Assembly (NCBI GenBank): GCA_963741755.1
Contig: CAVUJG010000001.1
Coordinates: forward strand, 248,001-312,000
DNA: 64,000 bases
Direction: 5' to 3'
Source: Sva-07 sp963741755
Lineage (GTDB): Bacteria > Actinomycetota > Acidimicrobiia > Acidimicrobiales > Ilumatobacteraceae
Within the stretch, counting starts at the first letter, position 1. Every line of letters begins with the position of its first letter. The notes under the pieces are model-generated. The model had not been told where the DNA came from. It ran no database searches and was given only the letters and a program-made list of their open reading frames with translations. The position numbers and the translations under genes were made by a program. Of the stretch, positions 18,719 through 27,489 are shown piece after piece.

Positions 18719-19743
18719 GCAGTCCGCCGGTCGCTACGGCGTCGAACCAGAACACAACGTCTGATTCCACGAACGACGATCGTCTCGCAGCGCCATCAGG
18801 CGACGGCGCGATCACGATCGAGTTCGAAGGAGCGGGCAAGGCGTTCGACGACCGGTGGATCGTTCGCGGGCTCGACGTTCAGGTACGGGCTGGCACGATT
18901 CTTGGCATGGTCGGCCCATCGGGATGCGGCAAGACCACCACGGTCCGACTCGCCACCGGCGTGTACCGGCCGGACGAGGGAGCGGTCACCGTTCTGGGCG
19001 AGCAACCCGCCGAGCGACCGACGGCGCAACGCACGGCGATCGGCTATCTGCCGCAATCGCCCGTACTCTTCGACGACCTCTCACTGTGGGAGAACCTGAA
19101 CTTCCACGCGTCGCTCAACGGTGTGCGTTGGCGACGCCGCGAGCGACTCGGCAAGGTCCTCGAACTCGTCGACCTGCGCGGCGAGGAGCGCAAGCTCGTC
19201 CGCGATTCGTCCGGCGGGATGCGACGGCGACTGGCGCTCGCGGCGACGCTCGTCCACGATCCGCCGGTGCTCATTCTCGATGAGCCGACTGCCGGTATCG
19301 ACCCGCTGCTGCGTCGCCAGATCTGGCAGCACTTCCGAGACCTACGGGACGCGGGTCGCACGGTCGTGATCACCACGCAGCACGTGAACGAAGCAGCGCA
19401 CTGCGACATCGTGGTCGTGCTCGACGAAGGTCGCGTCGTCGCTGTTGGAACCCCCGACGAACTCCGCCGGCGTGCGTTCGGCGGAGACGTCTTGAACGTC
19501 GTGGTCACCCCAGCCGTCGACGAGCATCTTCTCGTCGAGATCACTGGCATCGAGGGCGTCACGTCGGCAGACGTCGTCGGGTCCCACCGGATTCGCGTCA
19601 TCGCCGAGCCAACCTCGGACGTGTTGCTCCACATCCTCGATCGACTCGACGAACTCGGCGTCGGCGTCGAGGAATCCGGTGCGGTGCCCGTCGACTGGGA
19701 CGAGACCTTCATAGCTCTCGTCGGAGAACGGGAGACCCGATGA
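18715..19743 (+). CDS. ABC transporter ATP-binding protein
   Basis: A 342-aa nucleotide-binding subunit. Walker A GPSGCGKTT is at residues 67-75, the signature SSGGMRRRLALA lies near 163-175, and Walker B with the catalytic Glu reads VLILDEPTAGIDP near 182-194, followed by the H-loop TTQHVNEA. A C-terminal extension of about 100 residues resembles those of drug- and polysaccharide-type ABC-2 exporters. It overlaps both neighbours by 4 bp. It should power the permease encoded next. Confidence 0.93.
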   Translation: MSSPPVATASNQNTTSDSTNDDRLAAPSGDGAITIEFEGAGKAFDDRWIVRGLDVQVRAGTILGMVGPSGCGKTTTVRLATGVYRPDEGAVTVLGEQPAERPTAQRTAIGYLPQSPVLFDDLSLWENLNFHASLNGVRWRRRERLGKVLELVDLRGEERKLVRDSSGGMRRRLALAATLVHDPPVLILDEPTAGIDPLLRRQIWQHFRDLRDAGRTVVITTQHVNEAAHCDIVVVLDEGRVVAVGTPDELRRRAFGGDVLNVVVTPAVDEHLLVEITGIEGVTSADVVGSHRIRVIAEPTSDVLLHILDRLDELGVGVEESGAVPVDWDETFIALVGERETR

Positions 19744-21269
19744 ACTCGGCGACGACGACCGCGCCTCGCCGCGCCCGCCGGCTGGTCCAGATCGGCGGGT
19801 TCGTTCGTAAGGAGATCGCCGCTGTTGCACGACAGCCGCGGCTGCTGATCGTGCTCGTGGCCGGACCCTTCGTGATTCTGTTGCTGTTCGGTGTCGGCTA
19901 CGACCAGGAGCAAGCCGTGTTGCGCACCGCGTTCGTCGGACCCCCCGGGTCGATCTACGAGGAGTCGCTCGACCAGTTCACCGATGAACTCCAGCAGTAC
20001 GTCGACAACGCCGGCTTCTCCGACGACCTTGTCGAAGCCGAAAGCCGGCTGCGTGACGGCGAGATCGATGCGATCGTCGTGTTCCCTGCGGACCCCGTCG
20101 ACGACATCCTCGCCGGGGACCAAGCGAGCATCACGGTGCTTCACGACAAGATCGACCCGATTCAGCAGGTGGCCGTCGAGGTCTCCTCGCAGGTCGCCGT
20201 GATGGAGATGAACGCGCGCATCCTGGAAGAGGTCGTCGGCCAGGCTCAGAACTCGCTCGTACCGATCGCCGAATCGATCGATGCGGCAGGCAGCGAGATC
20301 GATCTGCTGGTCGCGGCCATCGAACAAGCCGACGAACAACAGATCGCCGACGCGCTCGGTCGGCTCGCACAATCGACCGACGACATCGACACGATCGCCA
20401 CCGCATCGCTCGAACTGTCCGAAAGCCTGGGCGCGGACGATGAGACGACAGCCTCACTCGGCGACTTGCGTGACAACGCGTCGTCGATGTCCGTCCGGGT
20501 TTCGGAGTTGAACACCGACGCGTCGTCGATCACACCCGCCGACGTCGACGAGATCGCCACCCAGCTCGCTGCGATCGACTCCGTCGCCGACACCGCCGCG
20601 ACGATCGATCCCGGCGTGGTGGTCCGACCGTTCACCAGCGAGACCGCCAACCTGCAACGCGAGCCGGTGAAGGTGAACGACTTCTTCGCACCCGCTGCGC
20701 TCGCGCTCCTGCTCCAGCACATGGTGTTGACGTTCGCGGCCATGAGCCTGGTCTCGGACCGCACGCTGGGCCTGTTCGAGGTGTTCCGCGTCGGTCCCAT
20801 CGACGCGTCACGTGTGCTGGCGGGCAAGTACCTCGCGTTCGTCCTCGTCGGGTCCGCCGTCGGCGCCGCGCTGATCATTGCCATGATCGGTCTGCTCGAT
20901 GTCCCGATGCGCGGCGACGTCATGTGGCTGGCGGTCGGCGTCGCTGGTCTGTTGTTCGCATCGATCGGATTCGGACTGATGTTGTCGCTGCTGGCGACGA
21001 CCGACGTGCAGGCGGTGCAATTCTCGATGCTGGCCCTGCTCGCCGGGCTCTTCTTCGGCGGGTTCTTTCTCGATCTCGACGCCTTCTCGTACCCCGTCAA
21101 ACTGATCTCGTGGCTCTTGCCCGTCTCGTACGGGATCCGGCTGCTGCGTGACGTGATGCTCCGAGGAGCCGACCCGAGCCCGTACGACCTGGTCGGTCTG
21201 ACCGCGACCACGATCGCGTTCGGCATCGCTGCCTGGTATCTACTCAGACGTCAGCTGAGAGTCCGGTGA
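19740..21269 (+). CDS. ABC-2 type permease with large extracytoplasmic domain
   Basis: A 509-aa membrane subunit. One transmembrane helix near residues 36-52 (LLIVLVAGPFVILLLFGVG) is followed by about 280 residues of acidic, helical extracytoplasmic sequence (repeated SLxxxxDDxxT patterns), then five hydrophobic helices in the last 190 residues with the ABC-2 block LLPVSYGIRLLRDVML. This matches the YhgE/Pip-like and ABC-2 exporter layout. ATGA overlap with the ATPase upstream and GTGA overlap with the next gene fix its place in the operon. Substrate unknown. Confidence 0.88.
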   Translation: MNSATTTAPRRARRLVQIGGFVRKEIAAVARQPRLLIVLVAGPFVILLLFGVGYDQEQAVLRTAFVGPPGSIYEESLDQFTDELQQYVDNAGFSDDLVEAESRLRDGEIDAIVVFPADPVDDILAGDQASITVLHDKIDPIQQVAVEVSSQVAVMEMNARILEEVVGQAQNSLVPIAESIDAAGSEIDLLVAAIEQADEQQIADALGRLAQSTDDIDTIATASLELSESLGADDETTASLGDLRDNASSMSVRVSELNTDASSITPADVDEIATQLAAIDSVADTAATIDPGVVVRPFTSETANLQREPVKVNDFFAPAALALLLQHMVLTFAAMSLVSDRTLGLFEVFRVGPIDASRVLAGKYLAFVLVGSAVGAALIIAMIGLLDVPMRGDVMWLAVGVAGLLFASIGFGLMLSLLATTDVQAVQFSMLALLAGLFFGGFFLDLDAFSYPVKLISWLLPVSYGIRLLRDVMLRGADPSPYDLVGLTATTIAFGIAAWYLLRRQLRVR

Positions 21270-22192
21270 CGGGCGAACGCGTCGATCCGACCCCGCCCAT
21301 CGAGGCTGCCGCCATCAGTCGGTTGGGCCTGCGCCACCGATGGCGCTCGAACGAGGCGCAACGTCGCGCCGGTCGGACGATGATCACCGTGGGTCTGGTC
21401 GGAGTAGTTGTTGCAGTCGCCGGAACAATTTCGGGATGGTTGTTCGTCGGGCAGGTAGGTGCAGCGACCGACGACAGTCTCGAGGTCACCCTCGAAACCC
21501 TCGACGCCGTCGACGACACGATCGACCTCGCCGACGGCGTGCTCGGATCCACGACCGACACCGTGGATGCGCTCGCTCGCACCCTCGGTGCCGTGTCGGG
21601 TTCGTTCGACGCAGGAACGGCTGCGATCGACGACGTCGCTGGTCTGGCCGACACCGTGGGCCCGTCGATCGACGAAGCCGCCGTCGCGGTGCGCCGACTC
21701 GAGTCCGTCGGCGACGACATCGATGGCGTGCTCGGAGCGCTCTCCGACATCCCGTTCGGTCCCGACTACGACCCGACAGCCGGGCTCGGAGAGACCTTCG
21801 GCAACGTGGCCGACGCCCTCGAACCGCTGCCTGACGAACTCACGACGACCGCCGCAAGCCTGACCGACTTCACCGACTCGGCGGAAGAACTGCAGGACCA
21901 ACTCGCCGAACTTGCCGACTCGGTCCAGTCGGTCAGCAACGAGCTGTCCGACAGCGACGCGCTCGTCGGGCAATACCGCACGAGTGTCAGCGACGCGCGA
22001 GCGCTCGCGACGGACACCCGCAACGACCTCTCGGGCAGTGCACAACTGATGCGCACGTTCATCGTGCTCGGTGGCATCACGTTCGCAGTGAGCCAGATCG
22101 TGCCGTTGTGGATGGGGCGCTCGTTGCTCGACGCTGCCGGCGAGACGGTGAGGCCTGGCGCCGATCGCACCGGCGCTGGTTTGGCTGGATGA
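21266..22192 (+). CDS. Two-TM protein with long helical extracytoplasmic domain
   Basis: 308 aa, unrecognised. One transmembrane segment at about 40-62 (MITVGLVGVVVAVAGTISG) and another at about 265-285 (FIVLGGITFAVSQIVPLWM) bracket about 200 residues of low-aromatic, Asp/Thr/Ala/Leu-rich sequence with heptad-like spacing (VDDTIDLADGVL, LADTVGPSID, ELADSVQSVSNEL). This resembles the extracytoplasmic domain of the permease before it. GTG start overlaps the permease stop. Probably an accessory subunit of the exporter, bridging from membrane to cell wall; that is inference. Confidence 0.65.
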   Translation: MTGERVDPTPPIEAAAISRLGLRHRWRSNEAQRRAGRTMITVGLVGVVVAVAGTISGWLFVGQVGAATDDSLEVTLETLDAVDDTIDLADGVLGSTTDTVDALARTLGAVSGSFDAGTAAIDDVAGLADTVGPSIDEAAVAVRRLESVGDDIDGVLGALSDIPFGPDYDPTAGLGETFGNVADALEPLPDELTTTAASLTDFTDSAEELQDQLAELADSVQSVSNELSDSDALVGQYRTSVSDARALATDTRNDLSGSAQLMRTFIVLGGITFAVSQIVPLWMGRSLLDAAGETVRPGADRTGAGLAG

Positions 22193-22216
22193 CCCATCGG
22201 CAAGCGTCTTGTCACC

Positions 22217-22783
22217 ATGGCCGACACTGATGGAGCACAATCCGACCGTGACACGTCCGACAGCCATGACCGGGGTCGGCGCGGCGATCTCAAGCTGGCG
22301 GTGGCGGGCGGTATCGCTGGAGCGCTGATCGGCTTTGCCGCAATGGCGCTGGTCGGCAACGCCAGGGCGGTTGAGGCGAAGCGACTCCTCGAAGCCGTGA
22401 TTCCAACGGCTCGCTTCGCCGCCTCGTCCTACATCGGTGGAGGCGCCACCGTTCTCGCCCTGATGCTGACACTGCTCACGTTCAGCATCTCACATGACCT
22501 CGATTTCCGAGCCTCCCACTATCGCCGGATTCGCGACATCGCGGCCATGACGGCGGGGGTCATCGTCATCTCGGTACTGCTGTTGATGTTTCTGAGCTTC
22601 CCGATCGGAGAAGCCGACGTCGAACAGTCCTGGTACCTGTGGGCCTACTACGCGGTGCTGCTCGGCGGAGCCTGCACGGGTGGGGTGTTCATCTCGATCA
22701 TGCTGATGCTCTTCTACGCAGTGAGAGGGCTCATCGGAGTCGGTCTCGATCCCGTCTCGAGTGCGCTCGTCGACACGGACTGA
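22217..22783 (+). CDS. Four-TM hypothetical membrane protein (DUF2254-like N-region)
   Basis: 188 aa. After a charged 25-residue start, four hydrophobic helices are visible (about 28-47, 70-92, 108-130, 145-170), with SISHDLDFRASHYRRIRDIA as the only long polar loop. The THLLTFSISHDL-like stretch recalls DUF2254 membrane proteins, but the match is weak. It starts 24 nt after the ABC operon ends and could be its distal gene. Confidence 0.55.
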   Translation: MADTDGAQSDRDTSDSHDRGRRGDLKLAVAGGIAGALIGFAAMALVGNARAVEAKRLLEAVIPTARFAASSYIGGGATVLALMLTLLTFSISHDLDFRASHYRRIRDIAAMTAGVIVISVLLLMFLSFPIGEADVEQSWYLWAYYAVLLGGACTGGVFISIMLMLFYAVRGLIGVGLDPVSSALVDTD

Positions 22784-22823
22784 CAGGCATTCAAAGACCC
22801 CTCACCGGGCAATCGAGTTGCGG

Positions 22824-24246
22824 TCAGCCGCGCAGGGTCTTGACCAGTTCGGTGAAGTCGTGCACGAGCAGGTCCATGTCGGCGTCGGTGTGGGCGAACG
22901 AGACCAGCCACTGCTCATCGAGTCCGGGTGGGGTGAGGACGTTGCGGTTGACGCCCCACAGCCAGGACAGCTCTGCCATGGCGAAGTCGGTGGCCTTGTA
23001 GTCGCGGTAGTTGCGCACCGGCGTGGGCGACCAAGTGATACAGCCCTTCACGCCGACCCCGACGGTGTGGGCCGGCAGCTCGTACTCGGCGATGACGGCA
23101 TCGATCGCATCCAACGCACGCACGTTGATCGCCTCGGCGGCTGCGAGCGCCTCCGGTGTGCAGATCTCGTCGACCGCAGCCGCGGCGGCCATCACCAGCG
23201 GATTGCCGTTGTACGTGCCGAAGTGAGCCATCCGCCCATCGACGACGACCTCCATCACCTCGCGCTTGCCGCCGAACGCAGCCAGCGGCAGGCCGCCGCC
23301 GATGCTCTTGGCGAGCGTGATCAGGTCCGGCTCGACACCGAGCCGCTGCGCGGCGCCTGCGTAGCCCGCGGTGAGACCGGTCTTCACCTCATCGAAGATC
23401 AGCACGACGCCGTACTGATCGCACAGGGCGCGCACGCCGGCCAGATAGCCCTCGTCGGGGAGCACGATCGCAAGGTTCTCGATCACCGGCTCGACCACCA
23501 TCGCGGCGACATCGCGGCCATGCTCGGCGAAGATCCGCTCCAGCATGGGCAGGTCGTTGTACGCCGCGACGTGGACCGTGCCGGCCTCGACGTCGAAGGG
23601 GACGTCGGCCGATGGGGGCATCGGCGGGGCCGATGTCGGCCAGCGCCGGCTTCACCGACACCTGCAGCGGGTCGTATCCGCCGTGATACCCGCCCTCGAT
23701 CTTCACGATCGCCTTGCGTTCGGTGTACGCCCGAGCGGCACGGATGGCGTACATCAGCGACTCGGTGCCCGAGTTCGTGAAGCGGATCATGTCCAATCCG
23801 AAACGCTTGCAGAAGCGCTCACTCATGTCGGTCGCCTGCGGGCTGGGTGTGACGAACAGCGTGCCGACTTCTTCCAGCGCCCGGGTGATGTGCTCGACGA
23901 CCACCGGGTTGAGGTGGCCGACCAGCATCGCGCCGAAACCCATCGACATGTCGAGCAGGCGCCGACCGTCGACATCGGTGAGCCAGGCACCCTGGGCGGA
24001 CTGGATCGAGATCGGATACGGGTCCCAGTACTGGAACGACGAGGTCACTCCGAGCGGCAGTGTGCGACTGGCGCGCACGTTGTGCTCACCCGAGCCGGTG
24101 GTGGACTGTGTGAAACGCTCCCACTCGGCGGCCACCAGGGTCGCCGCTCGATCATGGTCGACGGGGCGGAAGCTCACCGGCAGATGGCGGCGCGTCGCCG
24201 GGTCGTGCGGCGGCCAGATCGGGGAAATGGTGTCAGTCGAGGTCAT
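22824..24246 (-). CDS. Class III (PLP) aminotransferase, GSA-aminomutase-like, interrupted by a frameshift
   Basis: Fold-type I PLP enzyme resembling glutamate-1-semialdehyde 2,1-aminomutase and related aminotransferases. The N-terminal frame (24246 inward) gives LPLGVTSSFQYWDPYP, MGFGAMLVGHLNPVV and TNSGTESLMYAIRAARAYT. The second frame gives EPVIENLAIVLP, the PLP-Asp motif LIFDEVKTG, the Schiff-base lysine in TLAKSIGGGLPL, and a family-like C-terminus (DYKATDFAMAELSW). The frames meet in a run of five G on the plus strand (23614-23618); removing one gives ADAPSADVPFD and an uninterrupted 473-aa protein. A paralogue lies at 62.7-64 kb. Substrate not deducible, but the pair is unlikely to be hemL, since no haem genes adjoin. 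Confidence 0.82.
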
Positions 24247-24340
24247 CTGCTGCCTTCAGGGGCCGAGAGTGGGATTCTGAATGCTGTCGAAGTCAACTCG
24301 TTCGCACCGGAGTTCTCCACGTGAGGCGCTCACATTACCT

Positions 24341-24463
24341 GTTGCGACCGATGTAGACCTCGGCTGCACCGGCTTCTACCCGTGGTGCTCCGACTACCCG
24401 GACACCCAGACCATGCGCCTGTTCGCCGAGCAGGTCATCGCGCATGTCCGCTCGGCGAACTGA
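24341..24463 (+). pseudogene. C-terminal remnant, possibly of an LLM-type flavin oxidoreductase
   Basis: The last 35-40 codons before the TGA at 24461-24463 read like real protein (GFYPWCSDYPDTQTMRLFAE, then QVIAHVRSAN), resembling the extreme C-terminus of F420/FMN-dependent luciferase-like monooxygenases. Upstream codons lose this character and there is no room for the remaining ~280 residues, because the aminotransferase starts divergently at 24246. I read it as the tail of a deleted gene. A chance open frame is the alternative. Confidence 0.35.
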
Positions 24464-24477
24464 GAGAGACTCACCAC

Positions 24478-24906
24478 ATGCCCTCCAACTTTGCGCTGAA
24501 ATCCATGAACCGAATCCACCGCACGATGCTCGCCGTCAGCGGCGGGCGCCTCGGGTGGACGGCGGGCAAGATGCCCGTCCTCGAACTGACCACCACCGGA
24601 CGCAAGAGCGGCAGGCAACGCTCGACGATGCTCACGGCCCCGTGGCAGAGCGGCGACAAGATGGCGATCGTCGCATCGGCGGGCGGCAACGACCAGCACC
24701 CTGCATGGTTCCTCAACATCGAATCGAACCCGACGGTCACCGTTCGTACCGACAGCGGCACTCGCTCCATGACCGCTCGCATCACCTCCGGCGACGAGCG
24801 CGCCGAGCTCTGGGAGGAGATCGCGTCGAAGTACGACAACTACGCCGGCTACCAGAAGAAGACCGAGCGCGAGATCCCGGTCGTGCTGCTCGAGCCCGCC
24901 GACTGA
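24478..24906 (+). CDS. Deazaflavin (F420)-dependent nitroreductase family protein (Ddn-like)
   Basis: 142 aa, the usual size for the PF04075 family. Diagnostic segments are LELTTTGRKSGRQRSTML (about 36-53), MAIVASAGGNDQHPAWFLNI (about 60-80) and NPTVTVR. In mycobacterial Ddn these residues bind F420 and the nitroimidazole or quinone. The ATG at 24478 is 15 nt after the putative gene remnant. It meets adenosine deaminase tail to tail with 16 bp between. Confidence 0.88.
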   Translation: MPSNFALKSMNRIHRTMLAVSGGRLGWTAGKMPVLELTTTGRKSGRQRSTMLTAPWQSGDKMAIVASAGGNDQHPAWFLNIESNPTVTVRTDSGTRSMTARITSGDERAELWEEIASKYDNYAGYQKKTEREIPVVLLEPAD

Positions 24907-24922
24907 ACACCTGCGCTGTGGA

Positions 24923-25930
24923 TCAACACAGCGCGTCGATCCAGCGCTGCTTGTCGACGTCGCACGCGAAACTGTGTTCGATCGAGTTGCGCGCCAGTGT
25001 CGTCACGCCGTCGAGATCGAGGTCGCACCAGTCCCACGCCCGCTCGTACTCGGCGAGCAGATCGGTCTGGAACATCGGAGGATCGTCGGTGCCGAGCGTG
25101 ACGACGAGACCGGCGTCGAGCATCGCCGGCAGCGGGTGTTCGCCAGCCGATGCCACCGCGTGCAGCGCCAGATTCGAGCCCGGACACACGTCGCACGGAA
25201 TCCCTCGGTCGACCAGCAGTGCCACCACGTCGGGATCGGACATCACGCCGATGCCGTGCTGGATACGCACGGCCTCGAACTGCTCGACCGCGAATCGAAC
25301 CTCGTCGGGGCCACCGTGCTCCGCGGCATGGGCGACGCCGGGCACACCGAGTTCCCGCGCCCGGGCGTAGATCGGGGCAAAGTCGTCGGTGGTCCACGAA
25401 TCGGCGGGACCACCCATGCCGACCGCCAGCAGATGGTCGGTCCCGTGCGCCAAGACCTCCTCGATCGCAACGGCGCAATCGGACGCCGCGAGATGCGGTG
25501 AGATGTCGGGGATCAGGCCCCACGACACACCCGAGCGGCCGGCCGCCCGGGTGCATCCGTCGACAATGCCGTCATGGATCGGGCCCCATGGTTTCGAGTG
25601 CTCGACGATGTGGCCGGTGGCCGAGACGTGGAACTCGACGTGGACGACACCCTGGGATGTCGCGAGATCGAGGTAGCGCTCCGCAGCGAGCGCGAAGTCG
25701 TCCGGGTCGCGAAGCAGATCGAGCACGGCGAAGTAGCGCTCGAGAAACATGGCAAAGCTGTCGAAACGGAACCAGGCCTCGACACCGTCGAGGTCGTCGG
25801 CGGGCGGACGGACCCCGTGACGTTCGGCGAGCGTCAGCACGGTGGACGCGTCGATCGTCCCCTCGAGATGGACGTGCAGTTCGGCCTTCGGCAGCGCCCG
25901 AACAACGGCGTGCGGAAAGGGTGCGCTCAT
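24923..25930 (-). CDS. add: Adenosine deaminase family protein
   Basis: Hydrolytic deaminase of purine salvage, 335 aa. Metal-binding HVHLEG is at 19-24, the catalytic Glu region reads GVAHAAEHGGPDEV (HAGE-type motif with Ala in place of Gly), followed by IQHGIGVMSDPDVVALL and the second metal Asp in VTLGTDDPPMF near 280-290. The family includes adenosine and adenine deaminases and related enzymes. The SLNTDDP/TLGTDDP variation here means the precise base or nucleoside is uncertain. Stands alone on the minus strand. Confidence 0.85.
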   Translation of the reverse strand: MSAPFPHAVVRALPKAELHVHLEGTIDASTVLTLAERHGVRPPADDLDGVEAWFRFDSFAMFLERYFAVLDLLRDPDDFALAAERYLDLATSQGVVHVEFHVSATGHIVEHSKPWGPIHDGIVDGCTRAAGRSGVSWGLIPDISPHLAASDCAVAIEEVLAHGTDHLLAVGMGGPADSWTTDDFAPIYARARELGVPGVAHAAEHGGPDEVRFAVEQFEAVRIQHGIGVMSDPDVVALLVDRGIPCDVCPGSNLALHAVASAGEHPLPAMLDAGLVVTLGTDDPPMFQTDLLAEYERAWDWCDLDLDGVTTLARNSIEHSFACDVDKQRWIDALC

Positions 25931-26086
25931 CGGTCCAGGGTACGGCCCGCGACTGGAGTGCCTCGAGCATCCCGAAGGAGAGGTGGTCAGTCAAATCTCA
26001 GCCTCCACATCTCGATGCGCGGGCCGGACCTGATAGGCCTGACGTCGACCGGGTCAGGGGACCCGCCTTCCGGGGAGGTCGTGCGC

Positions 26087-27418
26087 ATGTCGTATCCCAA
26101 GCACATCAATCACGAGCTCAGCCCGATGGCGTGCCCGGTCGACCTCGACGACGTCGACCTGTTCGGCGACGGGGCCCAGGAGCACTGGTACGAGGCCTAC
26201 GAGATCCTCCATCGCGACGCTCCCGTCCTTCGGATCGAAGGCGGCGGACTGACGCCGGGCGCCGACGCATTCGTGCTCACGAAGCATGCCGACGTGTCGC
26301 GCGTGGTGCGGGACCCAGAACGGTTCCTCAGCCTGACGACGAAGCGGCTCGGTCAACTCGTCGACCAGGGTTTGTCGCCCGAGGACGCCTTCGCCACGCA
26401 TCACAATTTGATGCAGGCGTCGATGCTGTCGCTACGCCCGACGCAGCAGCTCTACAACCGGCACCGCAAGGAACTCACCGATCCATGGGTCGGGCCGGGC
26501 GCACTCCGCCACCGCGGCATGATCACCCGACACGCCAACGACCTGTTGGACGCATGGATCGACGACCCCGACGTCGAGTTCATCAGCCAGTTCGCACGCC
26601 CCCTACCCCAGCGCGTGATGGCGAGCATCCTCGGCTTCCCTCTCGCCGACATCCCGCAACTCGCCGAGTGGGGCGACGCCGTCGTCACGCCATTCGTCCA
26701 CGGCACCGGTCTCAAACACGAACTGACCCGGGAGCAGACGGAGGAAATGGTCGCCCGCCTCGACGGCTTCCAGGACTACATCTACGACCACGTCACTGCG
26801 AAGCGCCGCGATCCCCAGGACGACATGGTCAGCTTCCTGTGCGACGTCCACTACGAGGCACTCGACCGGAAACTGACCGATCTCGAGATCGCCGGGATCG
26901 TCCACGCCATGATCATCGGGGGCCTCGAGACCACCCAGTACGCCCTCGAGGAGCAGGCGCAGCTGCTGTGCGAACACCCCGGGACCTTCGAGGGCCTCCG
27001 CGCCGACCGGACCAAGCTGCGAGCGTTCGTCGAGGAGTCGATGCGGATGCGCTCGCCGACCCACGGGCTGTCCACACGGATCACCGCGCACGACGAGGTG
27101 TTCCAGGGCGTCGAGGTGCCGGCGGGCTCGCTCCTGCACCTGCGCTTCGGCGCCGCCAACGTCGATGGGGACGAGTTCGCCTGCCCGTTCGACCTCGACC
27201 TCGACCGCGACGGAGTGAGCCGCCACATCACGTTCTCGGCCGGACCGCGCGTCTGTCCGGGTGCGACGCTGTCACGCCTCGAACAGCAGATCGCGTGGGG
27301 TGTACTGCTCGACCGGCTCGAATCGATCGAGTACGGCGACGGCAACACCTGGCTGCACCAACCCGGGATCATGCTCGGCACCCTCGAGCTGCACCTGCGA
27401 ATCCGCCGCGCTCACTGA
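26087..27418 (+). CDS. Cytochrome P450
   Basis: 443 aa. The haem thiolate loop is FSAGPRVCPG with the Cys near residue 390; the K-helix ExxR is EESMRMRS near 320; the I-helix reads GGLETTQYALEEQ, where the usual acid-Thr pair is kept (E-T-T) but the common A-G-x-D/E start is G-G-L-E. The ATG at 26087 follows a strong GGGGAGG. Needs a ferredoxin partner; the gene at 5.1 kb is one candidate but unlinked. No neighbouring gene points to a substrate. Confidence 0.93.
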   Translation: MSYPKHINHELSPMACPVDLDDVDLFGDGAQEHWYEAYEILHRDAPVLRIEGGGLTPGADAFVLTKHADVSRVVRDPERFLSLTTKRLGQLVDQGLSPEDAFATHHNLMQASMLSLRPTQQLYNRHRKELTDPWVGPGALRHRGMITRHANDLLDAWIDDPDVEFISQFARPLPQRVMASILGFPLADIPQLAEWGDAVVTPFVHGTGLKHELTREQTEEMVARLDGFQDYIYDHVTAKRRDPQDDMVSFLCDVHYEALDRKLTDLEIAGIVHAMIIGGLETTQYALEEQAQLLCEHPGTFEGLRADRTKLRAFVEESMRMRSPTHGLSTRITAHDEVFQGVEVPAGSLLHLRFGAANVDGDEFACPFDLDLDRDGVSRHITFSAGPRVCPGATLSRLEQQIAWGVLLDRLESIEYGDGNTWLHQPGIMLGTLELHLRIRRAH

Positions 27419-27489
27419 CCACTGCGCGCTCCCGCGCATGCTCCGAATGACCCATGGTGCACCCTCCGCGGGGTGACGACAATCGGGCC

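Noticed and set aside
20246..21226. 326-residue Ser-rich minus-strand frame opposite the ABC permease
   Set aside because: Shadow; the permease frame has helices, motifs and operon overlaps.
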